Source: Glycine soja (Eukaryota > Streptophyta > Magnoliopsida > Fabales > Fabaceae). From it: a stretch of 64,000 nt of DNA. Shown here piece by piece: positions 1-11,356 of the stretch; the first letter of the stretch is position 1, and every line of letters begins with the position of its first letter. The DNA lies in the NCBI RefSeq assembly GCF_004193775.1, contig NC_041004.1, positions 5,231,309 through 5,295,308 of the forward strand, given 5' to 3'. The notes beneath the pieces were generated by a model. That model saw nothing but the letters and a program-made list of their open reading frames with translations. It was not told the origin of the DNA and did no database searches. The position numbers and the translations under genes were made by a program.

Positions 1-8
1 TCGAAAAA

Positions 9-212
9 TAATATTGTAAATTTTTTACTGATGTTGTATAAAATTTAAACATTTAATATATTTATTTTTATTATTTTTTCCTGAAAGTTGTTGTTTCAAT
101 GATCATAAAATAATATTGTAAAACTTTTATTGATGTTATATAAAATTTAAACATTCAATATATTTATTTTTATTATTTTTTTCTGAAAGTTGTTGTTTCA
201 ATGATCGTAAAA
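9..212. repeat. Two-copy 102-bp tandem repeat
   Basis: Two adjacent near-identical AT-rich units start at 9 and 111, each opening with TAATATTGTA and containing CTGAAAGTTGTTGTTTCAATGATC near the end (split here only for description). A third unit seems to begin at 213 but decays at once. No coding content is visible. The left edge may extend beyond the window. Confidence 0.85.
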
Positions 213-472
213 TAAGATTTAAAAAAATTAAAAGAGATGTACATACATGGTAAAAAATTTGTCTAAATCTAAGAATAAACAAGTTACAGATTCAACTATT
301 GAGATGTAAAGAAAATAGATAATATACATATCCTTAACGATTAAGATTAAATCAAGTTGAAAGATTATAATTTAATTTTAAAAATCATAAAAACTGTCAT
401 CAAAGCAACAGAGGCAAAAAAGGTAAATCCATCATAGTACTGTAATAAGACTTGTTCTTCTAATTAGCAACG

Positions 473-679
473 ATGCTTCCTTCTCGCAGTACTATTCCTC
501 TTACGTTGTTGTTTCATCCTCGTTTGACACCGATTTGCCGCCATATTTTCCTCCAATTCCAAATCTCTTCTAGGTTTACGACACTGAACAAAATGGGCAA
601 AATTGTCAATTCAAGCACCGAGTCTTCACTTGCAGAATCATCTTCATCTGTTGCAGACTCTGCTGTTCGCCAAGACCCT
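473..679 (+). CDS. Possible first coding exon of an unidentified gene
   Basis: An open frame starts at ATG 473 and ends in frame at a good splice donor (CCT|GTAAGA at 680), giving 69 codons in phase 0. The first ~40 residues are rich in Arg, Ser, Thr, Leu and Phe with no acidic residue, as in an organelle transit peptide. They are followed by a second Met (residue 41, MGKIV) and a Ser/Glu-rich stretch ending in RQDP. Base composition is clearly less AT-rich than the surroundings. I do not recognise the protein and could not find a convincing second exon downstream, so this may be a gene remnant or the start of a gene with exons I cannot identify. The alternative start at Met41 would give a cytosolic form. 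Function is unknown. Confidence 0.4.
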
Positions 680-3600
680 GTAAGACTCAACTCCCTTTTT
701 CTCTTTAATAATCATTTGCGTTACTGTATTAGAGTTAAATTTTCTTTTTGATGCCATTTTGTTTTCTTAGGCTAGTTAATTTTCACGCATTATCTTTTCT
801 TATTCTTCTACTAGTAAGTTATAAGTTCCTTTAAAACTAAGGAGGTGTGATTTGTATTTTCATGTTTTTAATTTTTAAAAATTATTTTCATTTTTAGAAG
901 ATTAGAATTCTAAAAATATGTATGATTTGACTTTTTGTTTCCTGCTTTCAACAAATAAAAATACTAAAAATGCGTTCTCAAAAGGAAATATATTTTTAAA
1001 TTTGTTTAAAATTATATTCTTTGTCATTTCATTTTCATTTTATCCCACTTGAATTTATTGTTTTCAGTTTTTGGTTTGTTTAAAAAAATATTTTTACTAA
1101 AAATATTTTCAAAAATTCAACCAAACATATTTTCATTATCATTTTTTATTTTCAGTAAAAATAAAAATAAAAAACAGCCAAATCAAACATCTTCTAAGAT
1201 TTTCAATTTGTTTTTATCAGATTTAATTTTTCAGTTTAAAAGACATGACATGAAATAGAAGAAAGAGAAAGGGAGACAAGGGAGAGTTTGTGGAAAAGAC
1301 TTGAGTTCTATCTTTGTACTTGGTAACAAATTTTTGAAATGGGATAAATAACTTTTTAGATGTGAATAAGTAGGGACTCAGGATTAATTTTATACTTGAT
1401 CCAAAAGATCAAGGTTAGTAAGAATAATGTGACGGGTGGTTACCAAAGAAAAAGGAAGATTATAAACTAAGTTTGCTTTTGAAATGGCAATCCCAATGAT
1501 TTAGTACCGATATCCACTCTGTTGTTGTTGCCAAGCTCCTCCCATACCCCAACTATGGCGATGGCCCAAACGTCTACTTGAACAACGAGATCTCTCAACA
1601 TCATCTATACTCTGATCCAACAAACGTTGTCATTTTCTTATCCAATTGGGGCAAATGATGACAAGCTCAAGTTGTGTTCTCTGTGTTAAGAATTTTCCTC
1701 CTCATTTGATGTGGCAAAATTTTATTAGGTTCTCTCAGTCAATTACAATGACAAGGAGAAGAATGTGGTAAAAGATGATTGGAGTTGACGAGAAAAAAAA
1801 AATTCAAATTGAAAATGTTTGCTTTTGGTCTCTGTACGTGAATTTTTAGTATGTATTTAGTTTTTATAAAATTGAAATATGTTGCTTGAAGTTAGGCTCA
1901 ATTAACCTAAACCAAGCTTTAGGCTAAATGGTAGTATATTTCAATTTTACAAAATAAAATCATACAAAATTTTTGTAGAAACCAAAAACAAATATTTTTA
2001 ATTTTATATGAATAAAAAAATATATTTTAATCTATTTTTTTCATCCTTAAAATATTTATTAAATTTTTTTTTACCCTTTTTATATATGATGAGATTTTAT
2101 TACCATACTAATCAACATAATTAAAGTGTAATACCTACTTAAGTGCATGCTAATTTAATTTTATTTTAAACTTGATTGAGAATATTATAAGATATAATAT
2201 AAGATTAATAGTAAAATTAGTACACAGTATAAAAATATAATAATTGAAACTAATATGAGCTTAAAATTAATTAAAAAATCTCATTATAATGATTTTAAAA
2301 TTAATAAAATTTATATGAAAATAACATTTAAACATATCCAATGAGAATCATCATGCATGCTAAGTTAGTTAAGTTTTAATATAAGTATCTTAAAAGTCAT
2401 ATTAAGGGATCAATCTTGATGTTGCACATATTAGTTTAGGGTAAATAATTATTATGGTCTCTCAATATCACTTAAGTTCTTGTATTAAAATTTCAAAAAG
2501 ATTTCTAAAAGTGTAATTTGTATGTTACTTTAATGTTGTCGTTAAAATTAACACTTTTATTGCCTACTTTGTTAAAATTAACACCTTTATTGCCTACGTA
2601 ATAACACACTATTTTCCTACATGATAATTTATGATAGACACATGATAATTTAGTACATAGGTAACAGCTAACAACATATATACGTAGATGACAAGTGATA
2701 ATATTCAATTACTGTCACTTTGGGTCTTAACTGAACTATTATGTGTATATCGTTAACTATCACATAAGCATCAAATTATCACGTGTCATTTACGTGTCCA
2801 ACACTAACCATCATGTAAGCACAATCGTTAGCTTTTACGTTATGTCACTCAATGCTTGTTAATCTTATGTGAACCATGATAAATTCATATGATACGTATC
2901 ATTGCAAATGCCTTTATTGATCATACACGTTGAACTATATATAAAACGTAAAAGTTTCTTTATTAGCTAGGGAAGCACCAAAAAATTTCATGATTTACAT
3001 AAGGAAATGAGACAAGCTAATAAAAAGGGGATCCCATTGGTGTTGGCAAGATAAGATTCTCTACTCTTGATTGAGATTGAGTATTTCATTGCTCTTGTTC
3101 AACGGGGTTCATCAATCAACTACAACTTCCCTTTCAAAAGAATTGATTTTTGAAGTTATTTACATAAATTAAAAACAAAATTAATAAGTATAAAAATTAT
3201 TATATTTAATCTAAAATATTTTTATTCAATAAAAAAAGTGAGTGTAGTTTACTTGTATTTTTCATTGAAATACTTTTTGAATTGAATTTAATAAGTATAG
3301 TACTAATTATTTAAAACAATTTTAAATAAGAGTATATATAAAAAAAATTAATAAAATATTAAATTTATAAAACCCCAATAATTCTAACATAAAAAAATCT
3401 TCCATAAAAAAATCTAAATCATCAATATTTTCGTGATGAGAAAAATGATGATAGGTCTAATAAATACATGTGCCAACATGATGAGTTAGATGCGATGAGA
3501 TCTGGTTGAGGCCGATTTCAAGGTCGGAACATGCATCGTGGTTATGGTGGTGCGACAATGGCAACGTGTTGAGGTTGTGGCCGCCATCAATGGGATCGAA

Positions 3601-6215
3601 GAGTTTCATGATAATCACAGAGTTGGTGTTGAGTGACACAACAAGTTTGGACTTTAAGTTTGAACCATTGTGTGTTGGATTTTGTCGAGATTTTTGTTGC
3701 AAAGAGACCAAATTAAGGTTGAAGGCAAACAAGAGAGAGAAGAGTGAAATATGAGAAAAAGAAAAGAAAAAAATAAGGATGAGATTGTATTTGTATTGCG
3801 ACATAAACTCAAATCTTTTTCTCAAGTTTGTACCTTTTTTTCCTTCACCTCAACTCCAAAATTGAGAAAATAAAGTGGAGAATAGAAAGTGAGAAATAGA
3901 TTTACCTTTTTATAGGGTCTCATCCTTGTTTTTTCCTTTTCTTTTTCTTATATTTTTCTTTCTCTTTCTCTATTTTATTTGTTCGCTTCAATCTCAATTT
4001 GATCTCTTCGCAACAACAATCTGTGTAAAATCACACGCACAATGATTCAAACTTAAAGTCTTAACTCATCGTTATGTCTCACAATGTCAACTTTTTGAAG
4101 ATCACAAAACTCTCTCTGATTCCACCGACGACAACCACAACCTTAATGTGGCACAACCACCGTCATCGCACCACCACTACAACCAACTTCTTCCTCTTTG
4201 TTGGAATCGGCAAAAAATTTACTTGATTTTTTATTATAAAAAATTATTATATTAAAATTGTTTACTAGTTATGGTACAATGAATCGGATGCATAGCTTTA
4301 TTCTTTGATCTTTTATTCCAAAAATTTATCATTAAATAAAGACTGAAATCCTTTAATTTTAGCCATCAATTTATTTTGCACCTTTATTGCTATCCCGGCC
4401 CGATCCATCTACTTCTTGTTCCCATACGTCCCTCGTTCAAGATCATCCATTTTTTTTTTCGACAACGAAGATCATCCATTTTATCTCTAACATTCCATAT
4501 GAAAGTTGTTGGCATATATATCTTAATGGCCTATTGCTTTCGTATTTGGGGATGTTTTGTCCTTTTTGAGAAAATGCTGTCTTCATGATGGGTTCAGTTC
4601 AGTGTCTATTATCTCAAATTTAAAACGACAACCAATAGCCAAATATATATAAACACGTACACATCAATGATGATGGGAAATTTGTTGTGGAAATCCTACT
4701 CCACAAACAAAAAGAAAAGTGCCATTAGAATGTTGAAAGCCTACACATTATTTGGCTCTCTGATGTGGAAAACCTACAATGTTGAAACTGAGCCTTTTCT
4801 TCTCGTATATATTTTTCTCTATAAACAAAGTTTATGAATTCATCATGATATGGATACATTTAGTTTAATAATATAATATTCGTTATTACCTTGCTCAGTA
4901 TAGATTTTTTTTAAAAAAAATCAGGCTCAGTATAGATTTAGTATATTTTTTAATTTATAGAAATTGAATATAATATCAAAAAATTTATAATATTTACACA
5001 GTCTATTCAATCAAATAAATTAGACTCCCTTCATGTATATATTTAATATATATGCCAACAACTTTTAATTTGCTTTTTATAATGGGAAAAGATAATTTAA
5101 TTAACTTAAAAGTTACCTCTTTTATGAATAGATGTCTTAAATTTTAATTTTTTTCCTAATTCATCCTTAAAATTTATCTTCTTTATAAATTAATACCTTA
5201 AACTTTAATTTTACCTAATTGATACTTAAATTTAATCTCTTTTTGCACGTATATACACCTTGATTTCAATTTCATCTCAATTGATCCTTATAATTTATTC
5301 TTTTTTTTTACAAATAAATAAATTTCTTTAAAAAATCCCTCATATAAAAATTGGGGTTAAACTATTAACAAAAATAAATATCAATTATTTATATATTTAT
5401 TTTAAATCCCAGTCTTTTTTACTTTACTTTTATAAATTAATTTTTCAAACATTAAAAATAATAAAAATGAGAATTATAAATCAAATAAAGACTTTTTTAT
5501 TATTACTTATTATTTTTTCCTACATTCATAATTTTTTGTCATATTTGAATAAATGGAAAAAAAATTGTAACAAAACAAATAAAAAAATAGTGAATAGTTT
5601 AATTTAAGATAAATCATTTAACTCTAACTTGACAGGAATGCCTATTTCTAAAAAAATTAAATTGTTAGGATTAATTAAAATAAAATTAAAGTTATGAGTG
5701 TCTATTTAGAAAAATGATAAAGTTCAAGGATTACTTGGAATAAAATTAAAGTTTTTAGTATCTATTTATAAACAAGATAAAATTAAACTTTAGAGCGGCT
5801 ATTTATAAAAAAGAAGTAAAGTTTAAGAAAATTTAAATACTCTTTTTCCTTTTATAAACCAAGGATTATTTACAATGGAAATAAATAATCTGTTATAGGT
5901 ACGAGCATGCCCCTAATTTTAGAAGCAACACCAAATTTTTTACCTATCCCCTTTTTTTTCTCTTTTAAATTTGAATGGAAGATACAACAATTGCATAAAT
6001 AAAAAAGAATTTACACCATTGCCTAACACTTTTAATATAATAAATTTTAAAAAATTACTAGTTCAAAATTTTTATCAAATGAAAAAGTGTAAAAGTAATA
6101 TGATATTTTTAAAATAAATTGAACCCTTAAAATAAAACAGTCAATTTAGTTACTTTTTTTTTAAAAAAAGAGAGATCATAGCATTTTTTTCACCAAAAAC
6201 AATTATACTTAAACT

Positions 6216-6217
<2 letters not shown>
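680..6217. other. AT-rich intergenic DNA with one coding-like fragment
   Basis: Mostly AT-rich sequence without recognisable genes. A 52-codon open stretch at 1500-1655 (plus strand; residues include AKLLPYPNYGDGPNVYLNNE) has higher GC and protein-like composition but has no Met start and ends at TGA; it could be a lost exon or a downstream exon of the 473-679 locus. The stretch 2500-2900 holds short repeated motifs (for example the duplicated TTAAAATTAACAC near 2540 and 2572). The minus-strand open frame at 3457-3825 is judged non-coding. Nothing else could be assigned. Confidence 0.6.

Positions 6218-6275
<58 letters not shown>
6218..6275. repeat. (TA)n microsatellite
   Basis: An uninterrupted run of TA dinucleotides of about 58 bp, self-complementary and likely length-polymorphic. 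Confidence 0.97.
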
Positions 6276-6280
<5 letters not shown>

Positions 6281-6654
6281 GATTATTATGGTGACAAAAT
6301 TATTGCACTTATGGACCTAAGACACAAATTAGAGACTTCTAACTAAACAATTCTATATCATTTAATAAATATATTTTATATTTTGTATATTTAATACAAT
6401 TTAATGATTTTGGTTTTATTTCCAGGTGGTGATACAAATTTTTAGACTCATATTAGTTAATGTATATTCTCCACTAAGGATGTGCAATGGGTCGGATCAG
6501 GAAATCACCTCTAACCTAACCCTATGGGTTAATATTTGGGCTCCAAACCCGTCCAAATTACACTCTCGGTTTGAATGGGTTTCGGGTTGGGCCAATGTCA
6601 GGTTCTCGGATCAGTTTGAGCGAAAACCCGTAACTCATCAGATCTGGTTATCCA

Positions 6655-6800
6655 CAATGGTAGATTGCATTCGCACTGGTTTCTGCACTACTCCTTTTGC
6701 GATGGTTCTTCTCAATGGTAGATTGAGTTTTGACGTTGGTTCTTCACAATGGTAGATCATGATTTGTGTTGGTTCTACACGGCAACAGATCGCATTTTGT
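6655..6800. repeat. Degenerate minisatellite around AATGGTAGAT
   Basis: The motif AATGGTAGAT followed by a TTG/TTC-rich tail recurs at about 6655, 6714 and 6747, with a weaker fourth copy after 6780. Spacing is uneven (about 59 and 33 bp). The short open frames around it reflect the repeat and not a recognised protein. Confidence 0.5.
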
Positions 6801-7052
6801 GCAATGAAATCTATGGTTTGTTCCTCTTTTGGATCTAGACAACAACATGAAGTGAGATTAGGTGAAGGAAGCGAAGGAGAAAGGAGTGCGACAACGCAGT
6901 TTGGTTGGTCGAGAAAGGGAAAACGAAACCAAAGAGGCAGAAAGACAAAAGAGTGGCGCTAGCAAGGAGAGGCAAATAAGTGACACTAAGCAAAAGCCAT
7001 TGATGGATGACTATGCGAGAGCGGCGCTAGGGTTACTAAACACTATAAAACT

Positions 7053-8713
7053 TGTTGGATCGAGTGACTTCAGAATAATTAAGAAGGGGGGTTGAATTAA
7101 TTATTCCTAAACCTTTACTAATTAAAAAATTACTCTTCTAAGACTTTTACTTATGTTGTTAAGAGAATATGGAGTATAAGAGAAACTTAACAGAAAGTAA
7201 AAGCGGAAATTAAATGCACAGTGGAAAGTAAAAGAGTAGGGAAGAAGGAAACAAACACACAAGAGTTTTTATACTGGTTCGGCAACAACCTGTGCCTACA
7301 TCCAGTCCCCAAGCGACCTGCGATCCTTGAGATTTCTTTCAACCTTGTAAAAATCCTTTTACAAGCAAAGATCCACAAGGGATATACCCTCCCTTGTTCT
7401 CTTTGAAACCCTAGTGGATGTACCCTCCACTAGAATTGATCCACAAGAGATTTACCATCTCTTGCTCTTGTTCTCAGTCAAACCCAAGTAGCTGTACCCT
7501 CTACTTGTACCACAAAGGATGTACCCTTCAATGTGTTGAGACAAAGATCTTAGGCTGTTAAACCTTTGATACTTTGTGAATGGGGATACAAAAGAATTCT
7601 CAGACGGTTAGTCCTTTGAACACTTTTTTATTAGGGAATGGGAAGAATCAAAAAAATTCTCAGACTGTGTCGTTTTGAATTATTTGACAAGGGAGAAGGG
7701 AGACACAAAAGAATTCAAGCGGTTAGTCCTTTGTTTTTTTTTGGAAAAGGGAGAAGAGAGACACAAAAAGAATTCAGGCGGTTAGTCCTTGGCGAATTCT
7801 TTTTGGCAAAGGGAGAAGAGAATGAAGAGGATGAATAACACAAGTTTTCAAGGTTTAGAAAACCAGAAAACTTCAGAAATCTTTTGGTACAAAGAAGAAG
7901 AAGAAGTTCAAAGAGATTCAAGACTTGTAAAGGATTGATTGAATAAGTGTAAAAGTGTATTGAAAAGCAAATCAAAGTCTTGCTTTTATAGACTCTTCAT
8001 GTCTGGCCAAGAGGACCATTTAGAAGAGTTATAACTTTTAGAAAAATTTAAAACCAATTTGAAAAAGTCAAAAACCTTTTGAAGAGTTACATCTTTTGAT
8101 TTATTCAGAAACAAACACTGGTAATCGATTACCAAATTAGTGTAATCGATTACACAAAGCTTTTGTGTGAAAGGATGTGACTCTTCACATTTGAATTTGA
8201 ATTTCAACGTTCAAAGGCACTGGTAATCGATTACCAAAACATTGTAATCGATTATAGCTTTTTGAAATTAATAGGAATGTTGTAAATTCAATTTAAAAAC
8301 TTTTTCAAATCCATTTTGCTACTGGTAATCAATTACAACAATATGGTAATTGATTACCAGAGAGTAAAAACTCTTTGGTAAACATGTTTTGAGAAAAACC
8401 ATGTGCTATTCAATTTTTGAGAAAAACCTTTTCATACTTATCTTGATTAAGCCTTCTCTTAATTCTTGAATCTTGATCTTGATTCTTGAGATCTTGAACC
8501 TTGAATCTTGATTCTAAACTTTCTTCTTGAGTCTTGAATTCTTCTTGATTATTATCTTGAACTCTTGAATTGTTCTTGATTCACTTGAGTTGTTCTTTGA
8601 TTGATCTTTGAGCTTTTTGTCATCACCTTTGTCATCATCTTTTGTTATCATCATTGTTATCATCAAAACACCTTTGAATCACCTTTGATTCTCCATGAAG
8701 CTTTGCTTCTACA
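7053..8713 (-). mobile_element. Solo LTR (1661 bp) with perfect target duplication AAACT
   Basis: The segment begins TGTTGGATC and ends GCTTCTACA (TG...CA), and is flanked on both sides by AAACT (7048-7052 and 8714-8718). This is the 5-bp duplication expected of LTR-retrotransposon integration, and no internal region is present, so it is a solo LTR left by recombination. The same sequence occurs at 35003-36646. I assign the minus strand because a TATA box (TATAAAA, complement of 7984-7990) lies in that orientation, placing U3 at 7991-8713. U3 contains six GTAATCGATTAC-type palindromes. The family resembles soybean LTRs with this motif; superfamily is not determined from the sequence. Confidence 0.93.
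8121..8357. promoter_or_regulatory. Array of six GTAATCGATTAC palindromes in the solo LTR
   Basis: Twelve-base palindromes start at 8121, 8142, 8223, 8244, 8325 and 8346. Within each pair the start-to-start distance is 21 bp and pairs recur every 102 bp. The last two sites carry one substitution each. They lie about 130-370 bp upstream of the minus-strand TATA box, where promoter elements would be. A role as paired binding sites is inference. Confidence 0.6.
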
Positions 8714-8824
8714 AAACTAATTACATAACCTTATTTAGGGAATTTCCATTTTGCTGGTACACCCAACACAACATATGTAATTCTCATATTACCCTTCCAT
8801 AATTGATTTACAGATTCACAATTC

Positions 8825-8915
8825 GTAAGTCAATTACGGATCAACAATCCATATGTCATATACGGATCAACAATCCGTATGTTATATACGGATTATCGAT
8901 TCATAATTGACTTAC
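8825..8915. repeat. Nested inverted repeat with TACGGAT motifs
   Basis: Arms GTAAGTCAATTA (8825-8836) and TAATTGACTTAC (8904-8915) are perfect 12-bp complements. Between them TACGGATCAACAATCC units repeat and are themselves nearly palindromic. Origin is unclear, possibly a fragment of a mobile element. Confidence 0.7.
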
Positions 8916-9485
8916 GGATTGACTTTCGCGTTATTAGTATTACGTTCTAACCAATGAAATTAATAAGCTAATTATATTATAAAATAATTAATATCATTAT
9001 ATATAACACTAAAACTTTTAATGTATATTTAATGTACATGTAAATTTACACAATAAATTTTGTGACAAAAGAATTGTTTATATAGATAGATAGATAGATA
9101 TTAGAGAGAGAGAGAAAGACAAAGATGTTTATATATTAAATTAATAATAATTCATTTTTTGTCATATATACAGATTGATATGAAAATTTATATTTTTGAT
9201 AAAATTTTATCTATTCTAAATGAATCTGTTTTATTTGATAATATAAATTAATATTATTAATTGATAAATGTAGTAAATGTTACTATATAAATAATTTCTA
9301 TAGTAAAATATGTTTTAAAACTTTTTTTTAAATGATATTTTTAAAAAAATTATGTATCTTTAGGTATTAATTTTTTTCATGTTTACTTTCCATTTACTAA
9401 TACATTTTTAATATATAAATTAATGTATGTTTTAAATTTATTAAATACTATATATTCATATAATATAATAACTTTTCAGTATATA

Positions 9486-9553
9486 TTTCATAATATAATA
9501 TTTAATGATATTATATTATGAAATATAATATCATTAAATATTTAATGATATTA
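9486..9553. repeat. Overlapping perfect AT palindromes
   Basis: TTTCATAATATAAT pairs with ATTATATTATGAAA (9486-9523), and an overlapping palindrome pairs TATAATATCATTAAA with TTTAATGATATTATA (about 9522-9553). The two hairpins share bases and so are mutually exclusive. Confidence 0.75.
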
Positions 9554-10461
9554 TAATAACTTAAAGTAAGTTATTTAATGGTAATTCTTTTTATAATATA
9601 TTTTTTTATTTTATAAAAATATTTTAAAATCATATTTAAGACAATTTCTAGCTAGTTAACTAACACTAAAAAAAGTCTTTACACTAGTATGTTAAAACTA
9701 AACTCCACAAATTAACTAGTACTATTGTTTAAAATTGTCTTCATTAGACTTTCTTGTTTAAGAAAATGACGCCACTTTTTTTTTCCTGGAGATAAAAGAT
9801 GTCACTAAATATAGTGCTAAAAACGGGGATTGTCTAAGGTAGAAAAAAATGGAACGATTAATATTCAAATTCAAAGTAATTTATATTTTATATCAATACA
9901 TATTTCCAAAAAAATCCTCCCCATTGTTTACGCATGTGATTTTTTAGTAAATCAACTAGAAAGAAAATTGTGTCCTTTCAAAAAAAGAAAAGAAAGAAAA
10001 TTGTGAAACTGGCACATTCCCCGTTCCTGCTATTATCCTTTTTTTAGCAAAAGTCCAACCTTGCAAGGTAAATTATAGTCGGGTACGGAAAGGAGTTTAA
10101 TATTAGTATAATATTATCATCTAATAATAAATTATGATTTGAATTATTTTATAATAATTATTTTAAAAATTAATTAATTTATTATGATTGAATGCTTGAA
10201 TAAAATTTTTTACACTTTTATACTTTCAGTACATAATATTTTTTCTATAAAAAAATATGTTTCAGTTCAGCAAAATAAGGGCAAAACCTTACTAGTATTT
10301 TATAATTTTAAGATAGTAAACTCCTTTGCTAAAAAAAAAAAAAAACATAATTTTAAGACAGTAAATTCCAAAACCGTAATTTTCACCAACTTCAAGGGTC
10401 ATTCCAAGTCCCACATCCATCAAATCTCTCCTCATCATCACCCTCTCACCATTCATCTCCA

Positions 10462-10468
10462 TATATAA
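10462..10468 (+). promoter_or_regulatory. TATA box of the broken copy
   Basis: TATATAA lies 118 bp before the ATG at 10586, inside the duplicated block; the same motif occurs before the intact copy. This copy retains the original DNA further upstream. Confidence 0.6.
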
Positions 10469-10972
10469 GACTTTCCCATTTCTCCTTCTTCGTCATTCTC
10501 CATTTACATACTCTCTCATCCGATTCGGGTCGGGTTTGCATTATCGGAATACTTCGCCGGAAAATTCTTAGTCGACGTAGCGAAAATGGCGGTATCCCTA
10601 GCGACGAGGCTCGTGCGGCAGCGATCGCCGTCGCTTCTCTGGCGGCGCAGCTTTTCTATGTCGGCAGTGGATGCCGAAAAGGAAGCCGTGGTCGTGCCGG
10701 AGCTTCCGCCGTTCGATTACTCCCCGCCGCCGTATGCGGGCCCCACCGCTGAGGAGATTTTGGCGAAGCGCAGGGAGTATATGAGTCCTTCCATCTTGCA
10801 TTCATACAAGAACCCCATGAGTCCGTGCTGCACACGATTATTTCCCGACAAATAATTATGAGTTTAACGTTGATCCACTTGAGTAGTGTATAAGTAACTC
10901 ATCATTTAAAAGTTTTTACCATGTGAACCAGTTAATCTTATAATTTTTTATTTAATTTTTGTAATACAAAAT

Positions 10973-11311
10973 TGTTGTATGTTGGTTGATTAACAACCAT
11001 TAGTTAATTCTTTTACTCTTAACCAACTTAGTATTTTTCTATTTTCTGTTATAGCATGTAAGAGTTAATTAGTTTTAAGTTGGTTGCGTTAGTTGGGCTA
11101 GAAATAGTACTTTTATTTCTTCTTCTTGCATAGCCTAATTTTGTAGAGAGCTTTGTACATAGAAAATTCTGCAGAGATTGAATAAAAGTGGCTACTGAGT
11201 TCTGTGCAGTTTTTTTGGTTCATTTTTTTTTTTTTTTTTTGCATTTTGCTTATTCTTGTTCATACAAGAAACTCATTCTTTTGTGAAGAAAAATCTGATC
11301 TTGGCACAACA
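10973..11311 (+). repeat. 5' LTR of the copia element
   Basis: Starts TGTTGTATGTTGG, ends GGCACAACA, and contains an AATAAA motif near 11180 and a long poly-T run. Directly after it, TTGGTGCGATGAGC (from 11314) sits where the primer-binding site should be; it resembles the initiator-tRNA-Met site of plant copia elements only loosely and is probably degenerate. Confidence 0.93.
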
Positions 11312-11356
11312 AATTGGTGCGATGAGCGTGGAGTGATTTTGAGTTTGATTCAAGAA

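Larger units (their letters stand above)
8719..10430. other. AT-rich region upstream of the broken aminotransferase copy
   Basis: No gene is recognisable. At 8825-8915 an inverted repeat (GTAAGTCAATTA against TAATTGACTTAC) encloses repeated TACGGATCAACAATCCGTA-like motifs. At 9486-9553 overlapping perfect AT palindromes occur. The part immediately before 10431 is presumably the original upstream promoter region of the aminotransferase gene, because only DNA from 10431 onward was duplicated. Confidence 0.6.

Noticed and set aside
3457..3825. 122-codon minus-strand open frame
   Set aside because: Biased composition, no domain, no conserved motif, and an overlapping open frame on the other strand; probably chance or repeat-derived.
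7638..7838. Open frames inside the solo LTRs (also 35569-35935)
   Set aside because: They consist of low-complexity AAAGGGAGAAG repeats of the LTR and have no protein-like conservation between the two copies.
8121..8357. CRISPR-like regularly spaced repeats
   Set aside because: The repeats are 12-bp palindromes at alternating 21/81-bp spacing inside a plant LTR; spacers are related to one another and no cas genes exist.
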